Shown here one piece after another: positions 7,988-16,607 of a stretch of 64,000 nucleotides of DNA. The DNA lies in contig NZ_CP029197.1 of assembly GCF_008639165.1 (NCBI RefSeq), forward strand, positions 310,001 through 374,000. The letters run 5' to 3'. The notes under the pieces were generated by a model. It ran no database searches. It saw only the letters and a program-made list of their open reading frames with translations, and had not been told where the DNA came from. The position numbers and the translations under genes are program-made. Within the stretch, counting starts at the first letter, position 1. Each line of letters begins with the position of its first letter. Source of the DNA: Streptomyces venezuelae ATCC 10712. Its GTDB lineage: Bacteria; Actinomycetota; Actinomycetes; Streptomycetales; Streptomycetaceae.

Positions 7988-9496
7988 TCAGCCGGGGGTG
8001 GGGGCGGTCTTGTCCGTCGTGGCGCCGGCGCCGTCGCCGTCGTTCTCGGTCTCCGGCTCGGCGGGCTGCTGCGGGACGGGCGGGGTGCGGACCAGCAGCG
8101 CCACCACTACGGCCAGCAGACCGATGACCGCGCCGACGCCGAACCCCCAGCGGATGCCGGTGGCCAGGGCGCCGGTGGGGTCGGCGCCTTCGGCCGCCGC
8201 CGTGGCGGCGTGCCCCGACATGACGCTGATGACCAGGGCGGTGCCGGCGGCGGCCGCGACCTGCTGGAGCGAGCCCAGGATGGCGGAGCCGTGGGGGTAG
8301 AGGTGCGGCGGCAGGACGGCCAGGCCGGAGGTGAAGACGGGGGTGAAGACGAACGCCATGCCGGCGCTCAGGACCACGTGCAGGGCCAGCACCAGCCACG
8401 GCGAGGTCCCCGCGTCCGTGAGGGCGAACAGCGCGAGGCAGAGCGCCGTGAGCGCGGCTCCGGGTATGACCAGGCGGGGCGCGCCGAGTCGGTCGTACAA
8501 CTTGCCGACCTGCGGCCCGAGCAGGCCCATGGTCAGTCCGCCGGGGATGAGGAGCAGCCCGGTCTGCAGTGACGACAGGCCGCGCACCTCCTGGAGGTAG
8601 ATCGGCAGCAGGATGAACGCGCCCATGAGGGCCATGAAGGACAGACACATCAGGCCGAGCGCCACGGAGAAGTGACGGAAGGTCAGGGCCCGCAGGTCGA
8701 GCAGCGGTGTGGACGAGCGCTGCAGCGCCAGCTGTCGCCAGACGAACAGGCCCACGAGCACGGCGCCGGCGGCGGTGGTGGCCTCCGGCGGCAGCGGGGC
8801 CGCCGCCGCGCCTTCGGCGCCGAGTCCGCTCAGCCCGTACACGAGGGCGCCGAAGCCCGCCGCCGCGAGGGGGACGGACGGCCAGTCGATCGGTCCGGCC
8901 TGCGGCTCGCCGATGTTGGTCAGCTTGCTCCGGCCGAAGACGGCCATGGCCGCGGCGATGGGCAGCACGGCCAGGAACAGCAGGCGCCACGATCCGGCCT
9001 GCAGGAGCACACCGGAGACGGCGGGGCCGAGGGCGGGCGCGACGGAGATGACGAGGGTGATGTTGCCCATGACGCGGCCGCGGTCGTGCGGGGGCACGAG
9101 GGTCATCAGCGTGGTCATGAGCAGCGGCATCATGACGGCCGTGCCGCCGGCCTGGATGACGCGGGCGGCCAGCAGGACGGGGAAGACGGGCGCGGCGGCC
9201 GCCAGGGCGGTGCCGACGAGGAAGAGCGTCATGGCCAGGCCGAAGGCGGTCCGTGTGGTGACGCGCTGGAGGAACCATCCCGTCACCGGGATGACGACGG
9301 CCATGGTGAGCATGAAGGCGGTGGAGAGCCATCCGGCGGCCGCCGCGGTGACCTCGAACTCGCGCATGAGGCGCGGGATCGCGTTGACCATGATCGTCTC
9401 GTTGAGGAGGACGACGAACGTGGACAGCACGAGGATCCGCAGCACGGCGGTGACGTGGGCGGGCGAGGGGGTCGGTGGGGATTGCGGTGCGAGCAT
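7988..9496 (-). CDS. MFS drug exporter, DHA2 (14-span) type
   Basis: 502 residues with 14 hydrophobic segments. The first span reads VLLNETIMVNAIPRLMREF, the LmrB/EmrB form of the DHA2 motif, followed by GWLSTAFMLTMAVVIPVTGWF and RVIQAGGTAVMMPLLMTTLM (motif C/D region). Such proteins export drugs or other amphipathic compounds using the proton gradient. The substrate cannot be read. The start is preceded by GGAAGG. No regulator is adjacent; the coupled pair downstream on the same strand is 148 bases away and codes for unrelated lipid enzymes read towards it. Confidence 0.88.
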   Translation of the reverse strand: MLAPQSPPTPSPAHVTAVLRILVLSTFVVLLNETIMVNAIPRLMREFEVTAAAAGWLSTAFMLTMAVVIPVTGWFLQRVTTRTAFGLAMTLFLVGTALAAAAPVFPVLLAARVIQAGGTAVMMPLLMTTLMTLVPPHDRGRVMGNITLVISVAPALGPAVSGVLLQAGSWRLLFLAVLPIAAAMAVFGRSKLTNIGEPQAGPIDWPSVPLAAAGFGALVYGLSGLGAEGAAAAPLPPEATTAAGAVLVGLFVWRQLALQRSSTPLLDLRALTFRHFSVALGLMCLSFMALMGAFILLPIYLQEVRGLSSLQTGLLLIPGGLTMGLLGPQVGKLYDRLGAPRLVIPGAALTALCLALFALTDAGTSPWLVLALHVVLSAGMAFVFTPVFTSGLAVLPPHLYPHGSAILGSLQQVAAAAGTALVISVMSGHAATAAAEGADPTGALATGIRWGFGVGAVIGLLAVVVALLVRTPPVPQQPAEPETENDGDGAGATTDKTAPTPG

Positions 9497-9644
9497 GGCG
9501 CCTTCCGTGGTCTGGGTGTCCTCCGCATGGGCAGGTCACACTCACAGACCGTGGCGCCTGGAAGAACTCATCGGTGTCGGCCCGATCCTGTCCGAGCCGG
9601 CGCCCGAGCTCAAACGAATTTGTGAGACGCCCCAACCGGCGCCG

Positions 9645-11195
9645 CTAGAGCGGTCGTTCGCGGCCTTCCCAGTACGGGTCGCGGAGGCGGCGCTTGTAGA
9701 GCTTGCCGTTGGGGTCGCGGGGCATGGCCGGGACGAAGTCGACGGACTTCGGGCGTTTGAACCCGGCGAGGCGGTCGGCGCAGTGGGCCAGGATCTCGTC
9801 GGCGAGCGCCGGGCCCGGCTCGTGGCCCTCGGCCGCCTCGACGACCGCCTTGACCTCCTCGCCCCAGTCGGCGTGCGGGATGCCGAAGGCGGCGGCGTCC
9901 GCGACGGCGGGGTGGGCGAGCAGGGCGGCCTCGATCTCGGCGGGATAGATGTTGACCCCGCCGGAAATGATCATGTCGATCTTGCGGTCCCGGAGGAAGA
10001 GGTAGCCGTCCTCGTCGAGGACGCCGAGGTCGCCGACGGTGAAGAAGTCGCCGATGCGGTTCTTCGCCGTCTTCGCCTCGTCCTTGTGGTACTGGAAGCC
10101 GCCGGTGTTCATCTTCAGGTAGACGGTGCCGAGTTCGCCCGGCGGCAGCCGCACCCCGTCGTCGTCGAAGACGGCGAGCTCGCTGATGGGCCAGGCCCGG
10201 CCGACCGTGCCGGGCTTCTTCAGCCACTCCTCCGCGGTGGCGAAGGCGCCGCCGCCCTCGCTTGCCGCGTAGTACTCCTCGACGCAGCGGCCCCACCAGT
10301 CGATCATCGCCCGCTTGACGTGCTCGGGGCAGGGCGCGGCGCCGTGGATGGCGTGCCGCATGGAGGAGACGTCGTACCGCGCGCGTACCTCCTCGGGGAG
10401 GGAGAGCAGGCGGTGGAACTGGGTGGGGACCATATGGGTGTGGGTGCAGGCGTACCGGTCGATCAGCCGGAGCATCTCCTCCGGCGCCCAGCGGTCCATC
10501 AGGACCAGCGGGTGTCCGATGTGCAGGGCCGCGGCGGCGAACTGGAGCACGGCCGTGTGGTAGAGCGGCGAGCAGACGAGGTGGACGTTCCCGTCGGCCG
10601 GCCGGATGCCGAAGATGCCGAGGAAGCCGCCGAGATGGGTCTCCTCGGGGAGCTTCCCGGGGAGCGGGCGCCGGATGCCCCGGGGCCGTCCGGTCGTACC
10701 GGAGGTGTAGTTCATGACCCAGCCGAGGGTGCGCTCGGCGGGCGCGCCGGCGTCCTGGCCTTCGAGCAGCTCGGCGTACGGGCGGAAGCCGGGGACGGTC
10801 CCGACGGCGTACCGGTGGGTGGCGGCGAGTCCGGCCTCGTCGGCGGCGAGCGTCACCGCCTCGGCGAACCGCTCGTGGGCGATGAGCACCTTGGCGCCGG
10901 AGTCGGCGACGATCCACGCGATCTCGGGGCCGACGAAGTGGTGGTTGACCGGGACGAGGTAGAACCCGGCCTGGGTGGCGGCGAGATGGGCGGTGAAGAA
11001 CTCGGGGCCGTTGGGGAGGACGACGGCGAAGGCGTCGCCGCGTTCGAGTCCGGCGGCGCGCAGTCCGTGGACGAGCCGGTTGGCGTCGGCGTGCAGCCGG
11101 CCGGCGGTCCACTCCTCGCCGTCGGGCGCGACCAGGACCGTACGGCCCGGGTCGACGGTCGCCTGGGCCCAGAATCCGGGGGCTGCCTGGGTCAT
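9645..11195 (-). CDS. Acyl-CoA synthetase (AMP-forming, FadD-like)
   Basis: 516 residues. It has the adenylate-forming signature MNYTSGTTGRPRGIRRP near residue 155, the acyl-binding region YYAASEGGG, the hinge motif GDLGVLDEDGYLFLRDRKIDMII and the C-terminal lysine region PRDPNGKLYKRRL. It should activate a carboxylic acid to its CoA thioester through an acyl-AMP. Its start ATG overlaps the TGA of the nitronate monooxygenase-like gene by four bases (ATGA), so the two are translationally coupled. An acyl-CoA ligase beside a nitronate-type flavoprotein is a common pair in actinobacterial fatty-acid and steroid catabolism, but the substrate is not determined. Confidence 0.9.
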   Translation of the reverse strand: MTQAAPGFWAQATVDPGRTVLVAPDGEEWTAGRLHADANRLVHGLRAAGLERGDAFAVVLPNGPEFFTAHLAATQAGFYLVPVNHHFVGPEIAWIVADSGAKVLIAHERFAEAVTLAADEAGLAATHRYAVGTVPGFRPYAELLEGQDAGAPAERTLGWVMNYTSGTTGRPRGIRRPLPGKLPEETHLGGFLGIFGIRPADGNVHLVCSPLYHTAVLQFAAAALHIGHPLVLMDRWAPEEMLRLIDRYACTHTHMVPTQFHRLLSLPEEVRARYDVSSMRHAIHGAAPCPEHVKRAMIDWWGRCVEEYYAASEGGGAFATAEEWLKKPGTVGRAWPISELAVFDDDGVRLPPGELGTVYLKMNTGGFQYHKDEAKTAKNRIGDFFTVGDLGVLDEDGYLFLRDRKIDMIISGGVNIYPAEIEAALLAHPAVADAAAFGIPHADWGEEVKAVVEAAEGHEPGPALADEILAHCADRLAGFKRPKSVDFVPAMPRDPNGKLYKRRLRDPYWEGRERPL

Positions 11196-12301
11196 CCCTC
11201 GCTCCTTCCGGCGATGCGGTTGATGCGGTCGACGGCCTTCTCGAAGCCGCGGGTGAGCTCGTCGACGACCTGCTGGACGCTGCGCTCGGAGTTCATCCGG
11301 CCGACGATCTGCCCGACGGGGGTGCCGAGGAGCGGTTCGACCTCGTGCCGCTGGATGCGGGAGACGGCCTCGGCGACGAGGAGTCCCTGCAGCGGCATGG
11401 GGAGCGGGCCGGGGCCCGCCGGGTCGTCCCAGGCGTCGGTCCACTCGGTGCGGAGCTGGCGGGCGGGTTTGCCGGTCAGGGCGCGGGAACGGACGGTGTC
11501 GCCGGAGCCGGCGGCGAGGAGTTTGGCGGTGAGGGCGCGGGAGTGCAGCTCGGCCTCGATGGTGGTGAGCCAGAGGGAGCCGAGCCAGACGCCCTGGGCG
11601 CCGAGGGCGAGTCCGGCGGCGATCTGCTCGCCGCTGCCGATGCCGCCCGCGGCGAGCACGGGCAGCGGGGAGACGGCGTCGACCACCTCGGGGGTGAGGA
11701 CCATGGAGGCGATCTCGCCGGTGTGACCGCCGGCCTCGTAGCCCTGGGCGACGACGATGTCGATGCCCGCGTCGGCGTGGTGGCGGGCGTGGCGGGCGCT
11801 GCCGGCGAGAGCGGCGACGAGTACGCCGTGGTCGTGGGCGCGGGCGACGACGTCGGCGGGCGGTGAGCCGAGGGCGTTGGCGAGGAGTTTGATGGGGTAG
11901 TCGAAGGCCACGTCGAGCTGGTTGCGGGCGACCTGCTCCATCCAGCCGGTGATCCGCCAGCCGGAGGCCTCTCCGTCGGGGAGTTCGGGCACGCCGTGCT
12001 TGGCGAGCGTGGCGCGGACGAACGCCCGGTGCTCCTCCGGGATCATGGCCTCGACCTCGGCCTCGGTGAGGCCTTCCACCTTCTTGGCGGGCATCACGAC
12101 GTCGAGGCCGTAGGGCAGGCCGTCGGTGTGTTCCTGCATCCAGTCGAGGTCGCGGGCGAGGTCGTCGGGGGCGGTGTAGCGGACCGCGCCGAGGACGCCG
12201 AACCCGCCCGCTCTGGTGAGTGCGGCGGCCACCGCGGGGAAGGGCGTGAAGCCGAAGATGGCGTGCTCGATCCCCAGGGTGCGACTCAGCTCCGTCTTCA
12301 T
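11192..12301 (-). CDS. Nitronate monooxygenase-like flavoprotein
   Basis: 369 residues. A TIM-barrel FMN protein of the 2-nitropropane dioxygenase family: N-terminal LGIEHAIFGFTPFPAVAAAL, then LIKLLANALGSP-type region, DIVVAQGYEAGGHTGEI (flavin phosphate and active-site His region), and VLAAGGIGSGEQIAAGLALGAQGVWLGS. It closely resembles mycobacterial proteins that start MKTEL. Members oxidise nitronates or act as enoyl reductases in lipid pathways. It is the first gene of a pair with the acyl-CoA synthetase. A possible -10 (CATCCT) sits 7 bases before the start, and an operator-like palindrome lies about 45 bases upstream. Confidence 0.88.
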   Translation of the reverse strand: MKTELSRTLGIEHAIFGFTPFPAVAAALTRAGGFGVLGAVRYTAPDDLARDLDWMQEHTDGLPYGLDVVMPAKKVEGLTEAEVEAMIPEEHRAFVRATLAKHGVPELPDGEASGWRITGWMEQVARNQLDVAFDYPIKLLANALGSPPADVVARAHDHGVLVAALAGSARHARHHADAGIDIVVAQGYEAGGHTGEIASMVLTPEVVDAVSPLPVLAAGGIGSGEQIAAGLALGAQGVWLGSLWLTTIEAELHSRALTAKLLAAGSGDTVRSRALTGKPARQLRTEWTDAWDDPAGPGPLPMPLQGLLVAEAVSRIQRHEVEPLLGTPVGQIVGRMNSERSVQQVVDELTRGFEKAVDRINRIAGRSEG

Positions 12302-12343
12302 GGGCGGCAGGATGCCGCAGCGGCGCGCCGGAGGGAAGAGGTT

Positions 12344-12360
12344 TTTGATGCATCGTCAGA
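12344..12360. promoter_or_regulatory. Operator-like palindrome before the flavoprotein gene
   Basis: The 17-bp sequence TTTGATGCATCGTCAGA is an imperfect inverted repeat (5 of 7 paired positions around CAT) that contains the perfect 8-bp palindrome GATGCATC. It lies between the divergent nitronate monooxygenase-like and serine hydrolase genes. It is unusually A/T-rich for the region. The size suits a TetR-type regulator, but none is adjacent. Confidence 0.3.
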
Positions 12361-12427
12361 TTCTTTGTCGGGGCGGCCTGGCGGCCTGTCGGCGTTTCGC
12401 CGCCGCCCCCGGTGGGAGAGGGTGGGC

Positions 12428-14275
12428 ATGGCGAGCGACACGACGAGAGGTCAGGGCGGACCGAGCCGCCGCGCGTTCGGCGGCGGGCTGCTGGCCCTGG
12501 GAGGTGCGGTGGTGATCGGTACGGTGCCGGGGGCGGCGGCCGCCTCGGAGCCGGGACCGGGGGCGGGCCTCCCGGGCGGCCCCACGGGCGGCTCCGGGTA
12601 CGGGAGTGGCCCCTGGTCGGACGGCGGCCCCGGGGGCGGGGCAGCCCGGCGGACCACGCTGCGGCGCGGCTCGGCGGAGCGGGCCGGACTGCTCGCCCCC
12701 CACCTGGACCGGCTCGTCACGCGAGCCGAGAGCTTCCTCGCCCCCTCCCCCGACCACCCCTGGTACGCGGGTGCCGTGCTGCTCGCCGGGCGCGGCGGTA
12801 CGGTCGCGCTGCACCGGGCGATCGGCTCGGCCGTGCGGTACGCGGCGTACGACGAGAAGACCGACACGGGGGTCGAGCTGCCGCCGAAGCGGCGGCTCCC
12901 GATGACCGAGGACACCGTCTTCGACCTCGCGTCGGTCTCCAAGCTGTTCACCTCGATCCTTGCGGTGCAGCAGATCGAGCGCGGGGCGCTGGAGCTGGAG
13001 GCGCGGGTCACCGCGTACCTGCCGGAGTTCGGGGGCGGCGGGAAGCAGGACGTCACGGTGCGTCAGCTGCTGACCCACACCTCGGGGTTCCGGGCCTGGA
13101 TCCCGCTGTACAAGGAGCCGACGCGGGAGGGGAGGCTGCGGCTGCTGTGGAACGAGGTCCTGGCGAACCCGCCGGGTTCGGCGTACCTCTACTCGGACCT
13201 CAATCTGATCACGCTTCAGCTGATCCTTGAGGAGATCACCGGTCTCGGTCTGGATGTCCTGCTCCACGACGAGATCACTGCTCCGCTCGGGATGCACCGC
13301 ACTCGATTCAATCCCCCGCTCTCCTGGCGGCCCGGGATCGCCGCCACCGAGGACGCCCGGCCACCCTGGTCCGGCCTCGACCGGGGCATGGTGTGGGGCG
13401 AGGTCCACGACGAGAACGCCCACGCAATGGGCGGCGTCGCCGGCCACGCCGGAATCTTCTCCCGCGCCTGGGACCTCGCGGTCCTCGCCCGCACCCTGCT
13501 CAACGGCGGCGCCTACGGCCGGGCCCGCATCCTCTCCCCCGCCTCGGTGGAGCTGATGTTCACCGACTTCAACACCGCCTTCCCCGGAAACGCGCACGGC
13601 CTCGGCTTCGAGCTCCACCAGCACTGGTACATGGGCGCGATGGCCACGCCCCGGACGGCCGGGCACACCGGCTTCACCGGCACCAGCCTCGTCCTGGACC
13701 CGACGACCGACTCCTTCCTCATCGTGCTCGGCAACTCCGTGCACCCGGTGCGCTCCTGGCGCTCCGGGTCGGCCCCCCGCGTCGCCACCGCCGACGACCT
13801 TGCCAGGGCCGTCCCCGTACGGCCGGCCCGGGGCCGTACGGCCTGGTTCTCCGGCATGACGAGCGGCACCACCGGCACGCTCACGCTGCCGTCGGTGCCC
13901 GGGGCCGCGCGGCTCGCCTGCGCCCTGTGGTGGGACACCGAGCCGGGCGCCGACTCCGCCGTGCTGGAGTCCTCCGCCGACGGCGGCACGACCTGGCAGC
14001 CGGTGCCCTTCACCACCGACGGGCACACCGAACACCCGACGGGCGCGGCCGGCGGCTGGTCCGGCCGCGTCTGGCACACCGTGTCCGCCGCGCTGCCCGG
14101 CCCGGTCGCGCGGCTGCGCTGGCGGTACACGACGGACCGGCGCTACGTGGGGCGGGGCGTCTACGTGGACGGCCTCCGGCTGTTCGACGGAACGGGGCGG
14201 CCGGTGTTCGACGAGGCCCGGCCGGCGGACGGGTCCCGGATCGAGGCCAACGGCTGGACCCGGTCGGCCGATTGA
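12428..14275 (+). CDS. Tat-exported serine hydrolase, beta-lactamase/esterase family
   Basis: 615 residues. Residues 13-40 form a twin-arginine signal (SRRAFGGGLLALGG and a hydrophobic run ending in AAAAS). A Gly/Pro-rich linker leads to a class C beta-lactamase-like domain with the SxxK motif SVSK at 169-172, the YSDLN motif near residue 257 (YxN equivalent) and GHTGFTGTS (HxG-type) near 415. The last ~140 residues, from GTTGTLTLPS, look like a beta-sandwich with a jelly-roll pattern and may bind the cell wall or a glycan. It would be an extracellular esterase, peptidase or DD-peptidase-like enzyme; substrate unknown. The ATG at 12428 was chosen because GGGAGAGG precedes it and it places the signal at the N-terminus. 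Confidence 0.85.
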   Translation: MASDTTRGQGGPSRRAFGGGLLALGGAVVIGTVPGAAAASEPGPGAGLPGGPTGGSGYGSGPWSDGGPGGGAARRTTLRRGSAERAGLLAPHLDRLVTRAESFLAPSPDHPWYAGAVLLAGRGGTVALHRAIGSAVRYAAYDEKTDTGVELPPKRRLPMTEDTVFDLASVSKLFTSILAVQQIERGALELEARVTAYLPEFGGGGKQDVTVRQLLTHTSGFRAWIPLYKEPTREGRLRLLWNEVLANPPGSAYLYSDLNLITLQLILEEITGLGLDVLLHDEITAPLGMHRTRFNPPLSWRPGIAATEDARPPWSGLDRGMVWGEVHDENAHAMGGVAGHAGIFSRAWDLAVLARTLLNGGAYGRARILSPASVELMFTDFNTAFPGNAHGLGFELHQHWYMGAMATPRTAGHTGFTGTSLVLDPTTDSFLIVLGNSVHPVRSWRSGSAPRVATADDLARAVPVRPARGRTAWFSGMTSGTTGTLTLPSVPGAARLACALWWDTEPGADSAVLESSADGGTTWQPVPFTTDGHTEHPTGAAGGWSGRVWHTVSAALPGPVARLRWRYTTDRRYVGRGVYVDGLRLFDGTGRPVFDEARPADGSRIEANGWTRSAD

Positions 14276-14304
14276 CCCCGCCCGCACAGCTGGTTGAACT
14301 ACGT

Positions 14305-14318
14305 ACAAGTGATCTTGT
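14305..14318. promoter_or_regulatory. Inverted repeat ACAAG-TGAT-CTTGT
   Basis: A perfect 14-bp inverted repeat in the 239-base gap between the serine hydrolase and sialidase genes, 200 bases before the sialidase start. TTGAAC at 14294-14299 could be a -35 element and the repeat would then lie in the spacer, as expected for an operator. No clear -10 is visible, so confidence is low. The rest of the gap shows nothing recognisable. Confidence 0.3.
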
Positions 14319-14514
14319 GAGGTAACGTCCCGGCGGGAAGATCTCACCGGGGGGATGGGACGAGCGCGTGGGCGAGCGTCTGTCGCGTCGCCCGTTCGCG
14401 GTGCCCTTCCGGCCCGCGGGGGCCGCCGCGACCGGCCCGCCGACGAGCGGCACGACCGCTTCGAGGCCCAGCCGCGCCACCGTCCTTCGCCCTTCCTCAC
14501 GAGGTGTTCCTTCG

Positions 14515-16524
14515 ATGACGTCCCTGTCCGAGCGCCGTCCACCGGACGCGCGCCGCTTCGCACGGTCCGCGTGGCTGTGCGCGCTCGCCCTCACCCTCCT
14601 GGCCGCGGTCGCGTTCGCGGTGTCGCCGCCGTCGCCCGCGACCGCGGCGACGGCGGGCACCACCACCCCGCCGCTCGCCACCCAGGTCTCCAACACGCCG
14701 TTCAAGGCGCGCGAGAACTACTACTGCACGCGCATACCCGCCCTCGTCACCAGCACGAAGGGCGTGCTCCTCGCCTTCGCCGAGGGCCGCAACCGGCTGA
14801 CGACGACCGGCTGCCACGACGTCGGCGACAACGACCTCGTGCTCAAGAGGTCCCTCGACGGCGGTGCGACCTGGCAGGCCCTCCAGGTCGTCGTCGGCGC
14901 GGGCGACGAGCTCGCCCACGGCAACCCCGCTCCGGTCGTCGACGCCGTCTCCGGCCGGATCACCCTGCTGTACTCCAGCAGCGAGTGGAACCACGACGGC
15001 GCCAAGCCCTCCCGCGCGGGCTACGCACGCACGGTGCACGCGATCCACAGCACGGACGACGGGGCGACCTGGTCCGCGAGCGTGCCGCAGCCGCAGCTCA
15101 AGGCCGCCGGCTGGGGCTGGGTCTCCACCGGCCCAGGCCACGGCATCCAGCTCGGCCGGGGACCGCACCACGGCCGGCTGATCGTCCCCGGCGACCACAC
15201 GGCCGGCGGTGACACGACCGCCGGCGGTCAGCTGTACATCAGCGACAACGGCGGCCTCACCTGGGCGATCGGCGCCCGGTCCGAGTCGGCCAAGTCCGGT
15301 GCTTACCCAGGCGAGTTGACCGTCGCCCAGACCGTCGACGGCGGCGTCTACGTCAACGCCCGCAACTCCGAGCCCACGCGCTGCCTCACCAACGAGCACC
15401 GGCTGGAGACCGTCAGCCCGGACGGCGGCGACTCCTTCGCGGCCCCCTTCACCCCGGTGGCCAACCTGGACACCTCCCCGGTGTTCGGCTCGCTGCTGCG
15501 GCTCCACGCCCAGGACCAGGACGCGAAGCCCAACAGGCTGCTGTACTCGGGTGCCTCCCGGCTCGGCCCCAGCCCGCTGGAGGACCGGCGCGAACTGGCC
15601 ATCCGCTCCTCGTACGACGAAGGGAAGACCTGGCGGACCGTCGGCACCCTCGTCTCCGCCGCCCGCACCGGCTACTCCGATCTGACGCTGCTGCCGAGCG
15701 GCTCGATCGGCATTCTGTACGAGACGGCCGGCAACATCCCGCACGGCAACGTGGCGTTCGGCGCCTTCACCGAGCAGGCCATGCAGGACTCGGAGACCGA
15801 GCTGCGCCGCCCGCGCACCGGCGACACCCACGTCCGCGCCGCCGGCGAGGCCGGCAACCACGCCATCGTCCACGGCGGCGCGCGGCTGGGAACGCGTCAC
15901 GACGGGGTCGCCATGGAGTTCGACGGCCAGGACGACTACCTGCGCCTCGTCTGCTCGCCGTCGCTGCGGGTCGACGACAAGGACTTCACCGTCACGGCCT
16001 GGTTCAGGCACTCCGCCGCGACCGGCACACTGCCGATCATCTGGGCGTACGGCATGCCCGGCACCGACCCGTTGAAGAAGGGACGTCACTTCTCGGTCCG
16101 GGCCGAACCGGGCGGCAATCTCCTGCGGGCCACGGTCGGCACGGACATCGGCTCCACCGAGGTGACGCTCCCGTCCTCGTACAACGACGGCACGTGGCAC
16201 CACGTGGTCTTCACCCGGCAGGGCCTCACCATCGGCCTCGCCGTGGACGGGCAGCCGGCGGCCACCGCGACCATGCCGGCGGGGAACTCCGCCGCGGACC
16301 GGAACGTCACTCCGGCCGCCGAGTTCAACATCCACATCGGCGCCCGTCCCGACTTCCCCAACCAGCCGGCCGGGGTGGCCCAGCTCTTCCACGGCACCCT
16401 GGACGACGTGCGGCTCTTCAGGACCGCCCTCACCGACGCCGAAGCGGCCAGGGTGAAGGCCGGCGCCCTCGACGTCGCGACCGACCGGGAGAAGCTCCGC
16501 CTCGGCTTCACCACCATCTGGTAA
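14515..16524 (+). CDS. Exported exo-alpha-sialidase (GH33) with C-terminal LamG-like domain
   Basis: 669 residues. A signal peptide (residues about 15-46, with LCALALTLLAAVAFAV) is followed by a six-bladed sialidase propeller: the RIP motif in YYCTRIPAL at 69-77 and four Asp boxes, SLDGGATW, STDDGATW, SDNGGLTW and SYDEGKTW. From about residue 440 a concanavalin/LamG-like domain follows (FDGQDDYLRL, FTVTAWFRH, WHHVVFTRQG, GTLDDVRLFRTALT), which usually binds carbohydrate. It should release terminal sialic acids from host or environmental glycans outside the cell. The start at 14515 is preferred because the signal peptide then lies at the N-terminus and GAGG precedes it. No sialate uptake or catabolic genes are nearby. 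Confidence 0.88.
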   Translation: MTSLSERRPPDARRFARSAWLCALALTLLAAVAFAVSPPSPATAATAGTTTPPLATQVSNTPFKARENYYCTRIPALVTSTKGVLLAFAEGRNRLTTTGCHDVGDNDLVLKRSLDGGATWQALQVVVGAGDELAHGNPAPVVDAVSGRITLLYSSSEWNHDGAKPSRAGYARTVHAIHSTDDGATWSASVPQPQLKAAGWGWVSTGPGHGIQLGRGPHHGRLIVPGDHTAGGDTTAGGQLYISDNGGLTWAIGARSESAKSGAYPGELTVAQTVDGGVYVNARNSEPTRCLTNEHRLETVSPDGGDSFAAPFTPVANLDTSPVFGSLLRLHAQDQDAKPNRLLYSGASRLGPSPLEDRRELAIRSSYDEGKTWRTVGTLVSAARTGYSDLTLLPSGSIGILYETAGNIPHGNVAFGAFTEQAMQDSETELRRPRTGDTHVRAAGEAGNHAIVHGGARLGTRHDGVAMEFDGQDDYLRLVCSPSLRVDDKDFTVTAWFRHSAATGTLPIIWAYGMPGTDPLKKGRHFSVRAEPGGNLLRATVGTDIGSTEVTLPSSYNDGTWHHVVFTRQGLTIGLAVDGQPAATATMPAGNSAADRNVTPAAEFNIHIGARPDFPNQPAGVAQLFHGTLDDVRLFRTALTDAEAARVKAGALDVATDREKLRLGFTTIW

Positions 16525-16538
16525 CCGGTCCCACCCCC

Positions 16539-16564
16539 GGCCGGCGGGGTACCACCCGCCGGCC
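16539..16564. terminator. Hairpin between sialidase and alpha/beta hydrolase genes
   Basis: GGCCGGCGGGGT at 16539-16550 pairs with ACCCGCCGGCC at 16554-16564 with one bulged G and a 3-base loop. It lies between convergent genes and would serve both. Confidence 0.5.
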
Positions 16565-16607
16565 CGGGGCGCGGACCTGCTGGTAGCCGGCGTACGGGTC
16601 CGGGCGC

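Noticed and set aside
8709..11726. Long open frame on the plus strand opposite the DHA2 exporter, acyl-CoA synthetase and flavoprotein genes.
   Set aside because: Its translation is low-complexity Gly/Arg/Ala-rich and it spans three well-supported minus-strand genes; a GC-rich antisense artefact.
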